In this document: positions 23,975-32,642 of the stretch, piece after piece
How positions within the stretch are numbered: the stretch's first letter is position 1
Layout: the number at the start of each line of letters is the position of its first letter
Origin: Actinophytocola sp036555685
Lineage (GTDB): Bacteria; Actinomycetota; Actinomycetes; Mycobacteriales; Pseudonocardiaceae
Direction: 5' to 3'
NCBI RefSeq assembly: GCF_036555685.1
Contig: NZ_DATBKY010000229.1
Location: forward strand, 1 to 64,000
DNA: 64,000 nt
Made by a program: the position numbers and the translations under genes
The notes under the pieces: generated by a model
The model's input: only the letters and a program-made list of their open reading frames with translations
The model's database searches: none
Told to the model about the DNA's origin: nothing

Positions 23975-25528
23975 ATGGATACCGAGCGACCGCGAGCGGC
24001 CGCGCCGAGCCTGCGAGGCGCGGTCGTGAGCAGGGTCGAGAGGTCGAGGCAGAACCGGTTCGTCTTCCTCGACATCATGCGCGGCATCGCGCCGGTGCTG
24101 GTGATCTACAGCCACGTCGTCGCGCTGTTCCTCAACCCGCACAAGCTCGACTCGCCGGTCGTCGACCTGCTGAGCGAGCAGTTCCGCGACCCGCTGCGGC
24201 TCGAGCAGCAGATGGGCCACTTCGCGGTCGTGATGTTCTTCCTGGTCAGCGGGTTCATCATCACGCAGGTCGGCACGCAGGAGTCGCATCGCGAGTTCGG
24301 CGTGAAGCGGCTTTTCCGGATCTACCCGCTGCTGATCGTGACGGTCGGGCTCACCGCGATCCTGTCCATCTGGCACCTCCAGGTGCTGCGGACCGGTCAG
24401 CACTTCGAGATCACCACGCCGTCCGTGCTGACCAACATGGCGCTGGCGAACTACTTCATGGTGCCGCAGGTGATCCTCGTCGGGGTCGCCTGGACGCTGG
24501 TGATCGAGGTCGTCTTCTACACGATCGTCATGTCGCTGCTCGCGGTGCTGCGGCGGTGGACGTGGGTGGCGATCGTCATCGAGCTCGGGCTCGTGCTGGC
24601 CGGGCTGTTGCTGGCGCGGGAGTTCGGCTCGTCGTTCTTCCTGCTCGCGGTCAACCTGTCGTACCTGCCGGTCGTGCTGCTCGGCCAGGTGACCTGGGCG
24701 GTGTGGAGCGGGCGGGTGCCGCTGTGGGCGGGCACGCTCCTCGGGTTCGCCTGCTGGACGCTGTACGTGCTGGGCGACATCCGGAACATGGGCCGGCTGG
24801 ACGACGCGTACAACTCGACGTTCGCGCTCGGGTTCGGCCTCTTCCTCGCACTGCTGCTGGCCGAGTCCAGGCTCCGGCCGACGAAGCCGATCTCGTTCCT
24901 CGCCGACCGCAGCTACTCGCTCTACCTCCTGCACGGCCCGGTCGCGTTCCCGGTGATGGAGAACCTGCGCGGAGTCGTCCCCGTGTGGCTGGCGGTGCTC
25001 GCCGGGCTGGTGTTGACGGTCGCGGCGGCCGAGGTGACGTTCCGGTTCGTCGAGCAGCCGGGGCAGCGGATCGGGCGCCGGCTGACCAGACGCTTCCGCC
25101 TGCCCAGGCCGAAGGCCGCCGAACCGGTCCGCGAGGAACCGGCCGAGGACGTCGTGCCCGCACCGGCGGTGACCGACCGGATCGAGCCAACCCGGCCCCC
25201 GCGCCCGGCCCGGCCTCCCGCCCGGCGCCAGCCCGTACGACCTCAGCCCGCGGCTCAGCCCGCGCGCCCCCAGCCGGCGTGGCCGAGCACGGACTGGGAC
25301 GGCGCCGACGTGCCGGCCGCGCGCCGGGTCCCGTCCGTGGAGGACGCGTTCGCGCCCCGGGTCGCCCGGCCGGCTCCGCCCCGGCCCCGCCGGCCACCGG
25401 TCGTGCCTCCCCGGGAAGCTCCGCCGGTGCACGGCTTCCGGCCGACCAACGGGGCCGGGCGGGGGGAAATCGACCGCGTGGAGCCGAACTCCGTACCCGC
25501 CCCTGGCCGCCACCGGCGCAACGACTAA
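23975..25528 (+). CDS. Acyltransferase-3 family protein with proline-rich cytoplasmic tail
   Basis: A 517-residue protein. Residues about 28-365 are the acyltransferase-3 membrane domain with H47 in VLVIYSH, the RLFRIYP loop and a closing FRFVEQPGQRIGRR. Residues about 370-517 are a disordered Pro/Arg/Ala tail. It should acylate a cell-surface glycan, presumably the cluster's product. The ATG at 23975 has no ribosome site and sits in a repeat-like stretch (GAGCGAGCTTGCGAGCG); a GTG at 24028, before the conserved part, may be the true start. Its last codons overlap the convergent gene by four bases. Confidence 0.85.
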   Translation: MDTERPRAAAPSLRGAVVSRVERSRQNRFVFLDIMRGIAPVLVIYSHVVALFLNPHKLDSPVVDLLSEQFRDPLRLEQQMGHFAVVMFFLVSGFIITQVGTQESHREFGVKRLFRIYPLLIVTVGLTAILSIWHLQVLRTGQHFEITTPSVLTNMALANYFMVPQVILVGVAWTLVIEVVFYTIVMSLLAVLRRWTWVAIVIELGLVLAGLLLAREFGSSFFLLAVNLSYLPVVLLGQVTWAVWSGRVPLWAGTLLGFACWTLYVLGDIRNMGRLDDAYNSTFALGFGLFLALLLAESRLRPTKPISFLADRSYSLYLLHGPVAFPVMENLRGVVPVWLAVLAGLVLTVAAAEVTFRFVEQPGQRIGRRLTRRFRLPRPKAAEPVREEPAEDVVPAPAVTDRIEPTRPPRPARPPARRQPVRPQPAAQPARPQPAWPSTDWDGADVPAARRVPSVEDAFAPRVARPAPPRPRRPPVVPPREAPPVHGFRPTNGAGRGEIDRVEPNSVPAPGRHRRND

Positions 25529-26643
25529 TCCGATCGGAGCAGTTCCTTCGGCGTGTCCTGCGCGGAATCCGTGCGCGCGGGACGGAACCCGACGACCATC
25601 TCAGACGTCGCATGCACCGACCGATCCCCCCGGAGGCGAGCATGTGGGTTCAGATCGTGGTTGTCGCGGTTGTGGCCGTCGTGTTCCTCGTCCGGCTGGT
25701 CGCGGCCCTCTACGACCAGCCGTCGAAGTCCCGCAACTGACTGCTGCTCGGCAAGCAGCACCAACGCGGCCAGGCCGATGACCAGGCCGGCCAGCACCTT
25801 GCCGAGGCCCTGCAGCGCGGCCAGCGGCGCACCGCCGCTACCGAGCACCGTGCTGCCCAGCACGTTGACGGTCCCCCACAGCCCCCAGGCGAACATCGCG
25901 CCCGCGCCGAGCCAGGTCATCACGACCGGCAGCCAGAACGGCAGCCGCGGGCCCATCCTGTGCACCAGCCACAGGATCCCGCCGCCAGCGAGCAACGCCA
26001 TGACCCCGTGGGTCGCCTCCACGACGCGCGACGCCGCGTCCAGCCGCGCGCCCGCCGGCAGCCCGAGCCCGCTGCCGGCCGCGTGTGCCAGGTGCAACGC
26101 GGCGACCGCGGCGACCGGCATAGCGGCGCCGTTCGCCAGCACCACCTGGACCGGATGCGTCGCGCCCCGCGGCACGTCGCCGGTGCGCTCGGTGAACACC
26201 GATGCCCAGCGATTCCGCGCGTAGAGCACGAACGCGGTCAGCAACGTGACGCCCTGCCAGGCGAACCCGGAGTAGACGAGCGGTTGCACCCACGGCTCGA
26301 GGAACGGCGAGCCGTGGGTCGTGAACGCCATCGGCACGACGAGCACGACCGGCGTGAGCAGTCCGGTGCCGACCCAGATCGGCACGAGCACGAGCCACGC
26401 CGGCAGCCGCCAGTCGTGGGTGAACGCGAGCGCCACGAAGACGGCTACGAGGTCCATCCCGGCGGTCACGACGTTCAGCACGAGCAGGCTGCCGTCGTGG
26501 GCGACGCCGTGGGCGATCGACGTGTCGGTGAAGCCGATCGTGCTGCCGGAGAGCCAGGCGAGCTTGAGCCACAGGTACGGCAGGGTGGCGAGGATCGCCG
26601 CGTAGCCGACGATCAGCCGGGTCAGGTGCAGACGGTTGGACAT
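25525..26643 (-). CDS. Polytopic membrane protein, unknown function
   Basis: A 372-residue protein with about eight membrane helices over residues 8-300 and a hydrophilic, Asp/His-rich tail of about 70 residues. Recognisable short stretches are LPYLWLKLAWLSG near the start and LWGLWGTVNVLG-like helices late; I cannot place it in a named family. The tail is antisense to a well-formed small ORF at 25642-25740, so the annotated 3' end may be only a readthrough frame. Convergent with the acyltransferase gene. Confidence 0.7.
   Translation of the reverse strand: MSNRLHLTRLIVGYAAILATLPYLWLKLAWLSGSTIGFTDTSIAHGVAHDGSLLVLNVVTAGMDLVAVFVALAFTHDWRLPAWLVLVPIWVGTGLLTPVVLVVPMAFTTHGSPFLEPWVQPLVYSGFAWQGVTLLTAFVLYARNRWASVFTERTGDVPRGATHPVQVVLANGAAMPVAAVAALHLAHAAGSGLGLPAGARLDAASRVVEATHGVMALLAGGGILWLVHRMGPRLPFWLPVVMTWLGAGAMFAWGLWGTVNVLGSTVLGSGGAPLAALQGLGKVLAGLVIGLAALVLLAEQQSVAGLRRLVVEGRDQPDEEHDGHNRDNHDLNPHARLRGDRSVHATSEMVVGFRPARTDSAQDTPKELLRSD
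25642..25740 (+). CDS. Thirty-two-residue small membrane protein
   Basis: ATG at 25642 after a strong GGAGGCGAGC ribosome site; the product is MWVQIV, then an all-hydrophobic helix of about 20 residues and a short polar end (YDQPSKSRN). Single-helix proteins of this type are common and often missed. It lies antisense to the 3' part of the gene at 25525-26643, so one of the two is probably mis-bounded. Function unknown. Confidence 0.5.
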   Translation: MWVQIVVVAVVAVVFLVRLVAALYDQPSKSRN

Positions 26644-26718
26644 GACCCCAGCGTGCTGCTGCGGCGGCTGCGCGGCGTCCCGCGCGGGTGCGAGCCGGCC
26701 CCTACCTCCGAGGGAGAT

Positions 26719-27660
26719 TCACCGGCTCAAGGGAATCGCCACCCCCGTCAGCTTCTCCGAGATGTCCCACAGGCGCTTGCCGAGCTCGCGGTCGCGGGCG
26801 TCGTCGAGCGGCTCGACGAGCGTGGGGAAGCCCTTCGACTCGCCCCGCCCGTCCGGGCCGTAGAACTGCCCACTCTCCACGTCCGCGCCGGTCGCCGCGT
26901 ACAGCTGCGGCAACGAACCCATCTCGGCGTCCTGCGCGAACAACCGGTTGCCGGCCTTCATGAACAACTTGCCGACGCCGGTCGGGCCGGACGACTGCAG
27001 GTTGGTCGCCGAGTAGCCGGGGTGCGCGAGCACGCTGCGGACCGGGAGGCCGTTCGCCCGCAGCCGGCGGTTGAGCTCGATCGCGAAGACGACGTTGGCG
27101 AGCTTGGACTGGGCGTAGTACTTGGTACGCCCGTAGTCCTGCTCGCCGTGGATGTCGTCGAAGTGGATCCGGCCGCGCTTGTGCAGGTTCGAGGACACCG
27201 TCACCACGCGGCCGTCGTGGCTGCGCGCGAGCCGGTCCAGCAGCAGCCCGGTGAGCGCGAAGTGGCCCAGGTGGTTCACCCCGAACTGCAGCTCGAAGCC
27301 CTGCCGGGTGCGGCCGTGGGGTGGCATCATCACGCCCGCGTTGTTGATCAGTACGTCGAGTTCGCCGAGCGTGGCCGCGAACTCGTGCACGGAGTCCAGG
27401 TCGGCAAGATCGAGCAAGCCGAGCTCGATCTTGGCTTCGGGTTGTTCCTCCAGCAGTTCTTCCAGCGCCCGCTGACCTTTGCTCCGGTCGCGGGCCGTCA
27501 TGATCACGTTCGCGCCCAAACTACCGAGGGCACGTACCGTTTCCAGCCCCAGTCCGCTGTTCGCCCCAGTTACCACGAAGGTTCGGCCGACCTGGCTGGA
27601 GATGTGGTCGGCGATCCAGCTCGCTGCCGACGGTTTCTCAGCGTCAGGTGCACTGCTCAT
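26719..27660 (-). CDS. Short-chain dehydrogenase/reductase (retinol-dehydrogenase-like)
   Basis: A 313-residue NAD(P)-dependent oxidoreductase. Motifs: TGANSGLG cofactor loop (31-38), NNAG (106-109), SS at 156-157, catalytic Y182 and K186 (YAQSK). Length and the HPGYSATNLQ segment fit the actinobacterial RDH/WWOX-like SDR group. The substrate is unknown. It stands alone, divergent from the aldo/keto reductase with 155 bp between starts. Confidence 0.9.
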   Translation of the reverse strand: MSSAPDAEKPSAASWIADHISSQVGRTFVVTGANSGLGLETVRALGSLGANVIMTARDRSKGQRALEELLEEQPEAKIELGLLDLADLDSVHEFAATLGELDVLINNAGVMMPPHGRTRQGFELQFGVNHLGHFALTGLLLDRLARSHDGRVVTVSSNLHKRGRIHFDDIHGEQDYGRTKYYAQSKLANVVFAIELNRRLRANGLPVRSVLAHPGYSATNLQSSGPTGVGKLFMKAGNRLFAQDAEMGSLPQLYAATGADVESGQFYGPDGRGESKGFPTLVEPLDDARDRELGKRLWDISEKLTGVAIPLSR

Positions 27661-27815
27661 AGGGCATAGCGTGCCTCACGCGGGCGCGAACGGCACCGTG
27701 ACCCGGCGTATCAGCCGAGTGTCGTGGCCCATAGTGTTCGGCAGATGGCGAAGAGCAGCCAATACCCACCGTTTGGCAGCTGGATCACTGCCAGTCGGCT
27801 TAGTAGTTTGATCCG

Positions 27816-28778
27816 GTGGAACTGCGTCACCTCGGAGAATCCGGCCTGGTCGTCAGCGTCGTGGGGCTCGGCTGCAACAATCTCGGCCGGCCGGGGACCG
27901 CGGCGGAGTCGCTGGCCGGCTCGCGCGCGTTGATTCACGCCGCGATCGACGCGGGAGTCAACCTCTTCGACGTCGCCGACGTGTACGGCGCACCGCGCGG
28001 GCGCAGCGAGGAACTGCTCGGGCAGGCCCTTTCCGGCCGTCGCGACCACGTCGTGATCGCCACCAAGTTCGGCGTGGACATGCAGGGCGCCAACGGGCCG
28101 GACTTCGGCGCGCGGGGCTCGCGGCGCTACGTCAAGCGTGCGGTCGAGGCGTCGCTGCGGCGGCTCGGCACCGAGTGGATCGACCTCTACCAGCTGCACC
28201 GGGCGGACCCGCACACGCCGATCGAGGAGACCCTGAGCGCGCTGGACGACCTCGTGCGCGAGGGGCTGATCCGGTACGCGGGCGTGTGCAACCTCGCGGG
28301 CTGGCAGGTCGCGGACGCGGTGTGGTTGTCGCGGACGAAGAACCTGCTGGCGCCGATCGCGGCGGAGAACCAGTACTCGCTGCTCGAGCGCGAGGCGGAG
28401 CGGGACCTGCTGCCGGCGTGCGACCGGTTCGGTCTGGGCGTGCTGCCGTACTTCCCGCTGGGAAACGGGTTGCTGACCGGCAAGTACCAGCGCGACGTCG
28501 AACCGCCGGCGAGCGCGCGGCTGGCCGGCCGGACGCGGTTGCTGGCGGACGCGCCGTGGGACCGGATCGAGAAGCTGCGCGCGTTCGCGGACGAGCGAGG
28601 CATCGGCATGGCGACGGTCGCGATCGGCTGGCTCGCGGCGCAGCGCACGGTGGGCTCGGTCATCGCGGGCGCGACGACGCCGGAGCAGGTGATCGCGAAC
28701 GCCGGCGCCGCGCAGTGGCATCCCACCGAGGACGATCTGGTGGCGCTGGACGAGATCTGCCCGCCCGGACGCCGCTGA
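27816..28778 (+). CDS. Aldo/keto reductase
   Basis: A 320-residue NADPH-dependent reductase of the TIM-barrel AKR family. The catalytic tetrad is visible: D52 and Y57 (FDVADVYG), K84 (ATKFG) and H128 (YQLHRAD). A GTG start gives the canonical MELRHLG beginning. The stop codon lies in the first unit of a 14-bp triple tandem repeat. The substrate cannot be assigned. Confidence 0.9.
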   Translation: MELRHLGESGLVVSVVGLGCNNLGRPGTAAESLAGSRALIHAAIDAGVNLFDVADVYGAPRGRSEELLGQALSGRRDHVVIATKFGVDMQGANGPDFGARGSRRYVKRAVEASLRRLGTEWIDLYQLHRADPHTPIEETLSALDDLVREGLIRYAGVCNLAGWQVADAVWLSRTKNLLAPIAAENQYSLLEREAERDLLPACDRFGLGVLPYFPLGNGLLTGKYQRDVEPPASARLAGRTRLLADAPWDRIEKLRAFADERGIGMATVAIGWLAAQRTVGSVIAGATTPEQVIANAGAAQWHPTEDDLVALDEICPPGRR

Positions 28779-28814
28779 CCATTCACCGCTGACCATTCAC
28801 CGCTGACCATTCAC
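28773..28814. repeat. Three tandem copies of a 14-bp unit at the reductase stop codon
   Basis: The unit CGCTGACCATTCAC occurs three times without change. The first holds the TGA stop of the aldo/keto reductase. Changes in copy number would not alter the protein. Likely a recent slippage expansion. Confidence 0.9.
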
Positions 28815-28895
28815 GGTGGGTCATCCCCCGGTCGGACGTGCGGACCGCACCGATGGCGGACGCGCGAGCACGGGTCGGCCGGTCATGGTGGAGGA

Positions 28896-29006
28896 ATGGA
28901 GCTTCTCGCCGCCGCCGGCCTGTTCGTCCTGCTCGCGCTGCTCGCGGCCGTGCCGTTGGTGCTGCTGCTGAATCTCGGTGGACGCCACCCCGATGGCGAG
29001 GGTTAG
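28896..29006 (+). CDS. Thirty-six-residue small membrane protein
   Basis: ATG 28896 follows GGAGGA closely. The product starts MELLAAAG, has one Leu/Val/Ala helix of about 22 residues and ends LGGRHPDGEG. It precedes the acetyltransferase by 9 bp and may be co-transcribed with it. Too short for family assignment; the ribosome site and clean hydrophobic profile are the support. Confidence 0.5.
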   Translation: MELLAAAGLFVLLALLAAVPLVLLLNLGGRHPDGEG

Positions 29007-29015
29007 CGTTGCCGG

Positions 29016-29507
29016 GTGCTTAAAGGCGATCTTGTCGTTCTCGTACCCGTCGCCGAGGCCCACGTCCCGCAGCTGCTACGCATCCGGCGTACGCCGGAGG
29101 TGCACGCCCGCTGGGGCGAGTCCGGGCCGGGCTGGCCGCTCGACGAGGACGGGGTCGTGTCCCTCACGGTGCTCGTCGACGACGAGGTGCGCGGGATGAT
29201 CCAGTATGGCGAGGAGGACGATCCCGGCTACCGGCACGCGTGGATCGACATCTTCCTCGACCCGGCCGTCCATGGTCGCGGCGCCGGCCAGGACGCGGTG
29301 CGCACGCTGGCCGGGTACCTCATCGAGGAGCGCGGCCACCACCGGTTGGTGATCGACCCGGCGGCGGACAACAAGGCGGCGATCCGGTGCTACGAGAAGG
29401 TCGGGTTCCGCCCGGTGGGCATCATGCGCGACTACGAGCGCGACCACGACGGCACGGGCTGGCACGACGGTCTGCTGATGGACCTGCTGGCGTCGGAACT
29501 CGTGTGA
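29016..29507 (+). CDS. GNAT family N-acetyltransferase
   Basis: A 163-residue acetyl-CoA-dependent acetyltransferase. The acetyl-CoA loop is HGRGAGQDAVR, followed by HHRLVIDPAADNKAAIRCYEKVGF and a C-terminal YERDHDGTGWHDGLLMDLLA. This end is typical of GNATs close to aminoglycoside 6'-acetyltransferases and RimJ/RimL. Resistance should not be assumed; many such proteins have other substrates. Starts at GTG 29016. Confidence 0.85.
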   Translation: MLKGDLVVLVPVAEAHVPQLLRIRRTPEVHARWGESGPGWPLDEDGVVSLTVLVDDEVRGMIQYGEEDDPGYRHAWIDIFLDPAVHGRGAGQDAVRTLAGYLIEERGHHRLVIDPAADNKAAIRCYEKVGFRPVGIMRDYERDHDGTGWHDGLLMDLLASELV

Positions 29508-29554
29508 GCACCCGTTAACCTCTTCCGCGGACGTGCGGAGAAAGGGGACGGGGC

Positions 29555-30313
29555 ATGCAGATCGACGACATCGCGGCGATCGTGACCGGTGGAGCGTCCG
29601 GTCTCGGCGGCGCGACGGCCCAGGCGCTGGCAAAAGGCGGCGCGCGGGTGTTCGCCCTGGACCTCCCGCCGGCGATCGACAAGGCGCCGTCGGTCTCGGG
29701 CCTGACGTACGTCCCGGCGGACGTGACGGACCCGTCGCAGGTTTCCGCGGCGGTCGACACCGCGGCGGGCGCCGGCGTGCCGTTGCGAGTGGTGGTGAAC
29801 TGCGCCGGCATCGGCCCGTCGGCGCGGATCCTGTCACGAAAGGGGCCGCACGATCTGGACCTGTTCCGCAAGGTGGTCGAGATCAACCTGATCGGCACGT
29901 TCAACGTGCTCACCCTCGGCGCGGCGGCCATCGCCCAGACTTCGCCGGACGACAACGGACAGCGCGGCGTAGTGGTCAACACGGCGTCCATCGCCGGGTA
30001 CGAGGGCCAGGTCGGGCAGGCGGCCTACGCGGCGTCCAAGGGCGGGGTGATCGGGCTCAACCTGCCCGCGGCCCGGGACCTTTCGTCGTTGGGGATCCGG
30101 GTGATGACGATCGCACCCGGGATCATCGACACGCCGATGCTGGCGACGGTCTCGGACGAGTTCCGGGCGACGCTGGCGGAGGGGATCCCGTTTCCCAAGC
30201 GGCTGGGCCGGCCGGAGGAGTTCGCGTCGCTGGCCCTGTCGATCATTGCGCACGACTACCTGAACGGCGAAGTCATCCGGATGGACGGCGCCTTGCGGAT
30301 GGCGCCTCGCTGA
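29555..30313 (+). CDS. Short-chain dehydrogenase (HSD10 / 3-hydroxyacyl-CoA dehydrogenase-like)
   Basis: A 252-residue SDR with TGGASGLG (11-18), catalytic S145, Y158 and K162 (YAASK), NCAG (82-85) and a PGIIDTPML segment. Together with the RLGRPEEFA end this matches the HSD17B10 group, which oxidises 3-hydroxyacyl-CoA or related alcohols with NAD. The ATG follows a GGGGACGGGGC site. Likely in fatty acid or branched-chain acid breakdown; no pathway neighbours support a precise substrate. Confidence 0.9.
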   Translation: MQIDDIAAIVTGGASGLGGATAQALAKGGARVFALDLPPAIDKAPSVSGLTYVPADVTDPSQVSAAVDTAAGAGVPLRVVVNCAGIGPSARILSRKGPHDLDLFRKVVEINLIGTFNVLTLGAAAIAQTSPDDNGQRGVVVNTASIAGYEGQVGQAAYAASKGGVIGLNLPAARDLSSLGIRVMTIAPGIIDTPMLATVSDEFRATLAEGIPFPKRLGRPEEFASLALSIIAHDYLNGEVIRMDGALRMAPR

Positions 30314-30356
30314 TCCGTTCGTCCACAAAGGACCCGGCCCGCGCGGCTCGAGAACC

Positions 30357-31994
30357 TCAGAGATCCCCGACGTAGGGAATCGAACCGACCTCCTCCGAGG
30401 TCATCCACCGCCGCAGGGTCAGCGTTGCGTGGACGTCGTCCTCGTTGTACTCCAGCAGCCGCTGTCGCTGCCCCGCGTCCGGCGCCGCGCCGTCCATGCC
30501 TACCGCGTCGCGATACCAGCGCATCGAGTTCTCGCCACTCGCCTCCGGGTCGCGCCAGGTGAAGCCGGCCGCCGGGGCGATCGTCTTCAGGCCCTTGCCG
30601 CGGGAACACAGGAAGTGGTCACGGACGCTGCCGAACAGGTCGAACCACGAGTCCGACGTGATGAACACCTGCACGCTTTCCGTCGACGGGATGCCCGGTT
30701 TGCCGGCGAAACGCTTCGCCGAGGCCAGCAGCCAGCGGTTCTCCGCCAGCTCGTTGTAGCAGTACGCGCGGAAGCTCAGGCCGCGCGCCCGGGCCCGCAG
30801 CCGGATGAGCATCAGCCACTGCCAGAACTCCGCGAAGCTTCGCGCCTCGTCGTCCGTCGGGAGCGGCTCCCACGTGGCGAACGCCCGGTAGCCCTGGCGC
30901 TCGCCCACGTCCGCGCCCGAGAGCCAGGCGCCCCAGAGGTACGCACCCGAGTCGCCGAAGCTCTCCATGTCCACGTCGACCTCGACGTCCGCTCTCGGGA
31001 CGACGATTTCCGGCACCCGCCGCACGACCGTGAGGTCCGCCAGCCACGCCTTCGCCAGGCCCACCGCGTCCGTCAACGGCATGCCCGTCGGCGGGAGGGA
31101 CTCGTCGTTCGGGTCGAGGTGGGCCAGGTCGTCGACCGTGCGGACGCCGGCCGCACGCAGGGTCGCCGCCTCCTCGCCGCGCACCACCAGGCTCACGTCC
31201 CGCGCGCCCTGCAGCTCCACTTGGCACACCGGCCACCACGGGCACGTCCGGCACTCCACGATCCGCGACGGCTGGGCCAGCGCATCGCCACCCGACGCGG
31301 CCGTCGTCGCGATCGCCAGGCGGTCGGCGAAGCGGGCGTCGTACTCGTCGAGGGCCCCGCGGCCGCCCGGCCAGGTCGGGGCGAGCAGGTCATGCCACAC
31401 GACCACGTCGCCGTCGAGGCCGATCACACCGCCGACCGCCTCCTCGCCGGCCCGGCCGCACGCCTGAAGCAGGCGGTACGCGTGCGCGAGGCGCAGCTGG
31501 TCCCTCGGCTGCGGGCGGACACGTCGTCGCTCGTCGGTGGCGCGGGCGGACGGCAGCGGGCTCGCGAGCGGCGAGGTCTGCGCGCCGGTGCCCGGGTCGC
31601 TCACCTTGTGCCGGACGACCAGCACCGGGACGTACCCGCCCGGTGTCGCGACCAGGAGATCTATGGCGCCGCGGCGCCCGCCCGGGTGGTCGCGCGGCAG
31701 CTGCGCGGCCCAGATGTACGGGGCGCCGGCGGCCATCGCCCCGAGGGTGAGTTGCTCACGTTCCGTTGCCCGGTGATCGGCGCCGCGCGGAATCTCCGTC
31801 CAGCCGGGACCGACCAGCCCCGCGATCTCGTCCGCGATGGACCTGCGGTGCGCGGCCGCGTCGGCTTTGCGCTGCTCGGCGGTCGGATCGGGCGGCGCGG
31901 TGACCGTGTCCTGCATGGTCGGGTCGTGCTCCAGGTGCACCCGGCGCCGGCAACGGGTCACCACCCCCGCGTCGAGCAGCACCGAAGTTGTCAC
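30357..31994 (-). CDS. TM0106-family RecB/Cas4-like nuclease with RNase-H-like domain
   Basis: A 545-residue protein. The N-terminal half resembles Cas4/RecB nucleases and has a four-cysteine Fe-S staple: C15 near the start and C248, C251, C257 (CRTCPWWPVC). The usual (D/E)xK triad is not obvious: D112 is in place, but VPVLVVRHK (122-130) lacks the expected acidic residue. The C-terminal half is a DEDD RNase-H-like domain with VDMESFGD and YNEDDVHATL. Such proteins probably act on DNA or RNA ends in repair. GTG 31994 is chosen since it places the staple cysteine correctly. No helicase is attached or adjacent. Confidence 0.8.
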   Translation of the reverse strand: MTTSVLLDAGVVTRCRRRVHLEHDPTMQDTVTAPPDPTAEQRKADAAAHRRSIADEIAGLVGPGWTEIPRGADHRATEREQLTLGAMAAGAPYIWAAQLPRDHPGGRRGAIDLLVATPGGYVPVLVVRHKVSDPGTGAQTSPLASPLPSARATDERRRVRPQPRDQLRLAHAYRLLQACGRAGEEAVGGVIGLDGDVVVWHDLLAPTWPGGRGALDEYDARFADRLAIATTAASGGDALAQPSRIVECRTCPWWPVCQVELQGARDVSLVVRGEEAATLRAAGVRTVDDLAHLDPNDESLPPTGMPLTDAVGLAKAWLADLTVVRRVPEIVVPRADVEVDVDMESFGDSGAYLWGAWLSGADVGERQGYRAFATWEPLPTDDEARSFAEFWQWLMLIRLRARARGLSFRAYCYNELAENRWLLASAKRFAGKPGIPSTESVQVFITSDSWFDLFGSVRDHFLCSRGKGLKTIAPAAGFTWRDPEASGENSMRWYRDAVGMDGAAPDAGQRQRLLEYNEDDVHATLTLRRWMTSEEVGSIPYVGDL

Positions 31995-32078
31995 GTTTCG
32001 CAGTTTAGGCGGACCCACCGACAGAACACGGCAGCCAGCCCACGTGCTCCGCACCGCGCTGCCCAGTAGGTTCATCGC

Positions 32079-32552
32079 ATGGCACTCAGGAAGCGCAAGG
32101 CCGACCCTGCGCCGGGCGACCCGCGGTTCACCCCGAAAAGGGCGAAGAACGTCCTCGCCGTGGCCAAGATCGTCGGGCCCGCGGTGATTCCGGTGGTCGC
32201 GCCCATCGCCCTGCGTGCAGCCGGCGAGGTGCGCGACCGGATCGACCGGATGAAGGCGCGCCGCCTGGGTGTCGACGTCAGCGACCTGCACCAGTACTCC
32301 GGCCGGGGCGGGGCGCTGCACGCCCGCATCACCGGCGCGGCCGAGGCGATCGAGGACCTGCGCCACCGCGCGGACGCCACCGCCGAGGACCGCACGTTCG
32401 CGGACCACTCCGAGATCACGCTGCGCCAGCTGATGGCCGCCGTCCGGGCCTCCGAGCGGATGCCGGGCCCCCGCCGCCGCGCCGCGCACAAGGCCATCTC
32501 CACGGAGCTCGACGAGCTCGAGCAGCGGCTGCTCGGCAGGCTGGGCATATAG
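32079..32552 (+). CDS. Conserved actinobacterial protein (DUF6474-like)
   Basis: A 157-residue, strongly basic protein. It opens MALRKRKADPAP, has one hydrophobic stretch (VAKIVGPAVIPVVAPIAL, about 29-47) and a charged helical C-terminal half (RARRLGVDVSDLHQYSGRGG, then heptad-like segments). I recognise the family only as an uncharacterised actinobacterial one. Divergent from the nuclease with 84 bp between starts. Confidence 0.7.
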   Translation: MALRKRKADPAPGDPRFTPKRAKNVLAVAKIVGPAVIPVVAPIALRAAGEVRDRIDRMKARRLGVDVSDLHQYSGRGGALHARITGAAEAIEDLRHRADATAEDRTFADHSEITLRQLMAAVRASERMPGPRRRAAHKAISTELDELEQRLLGRLGI

Positions 32553-32642
32553 CCCTTACACAACTCGAACACAACGCATGCGGTTCGCTCATCTCGTCCC
32601 GGCACCGTGACGGTCGTCAGGGAAATCCACGAGAGGAGCGAC

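Noticed and set aside
29016..29507. Aminoglycoside resistance by the GNAT, and likewise by the APH-fold kinase at 42121-43071
   Set aside because: Only fold-level motifs are visible; these families are broad and no resistance context exists.
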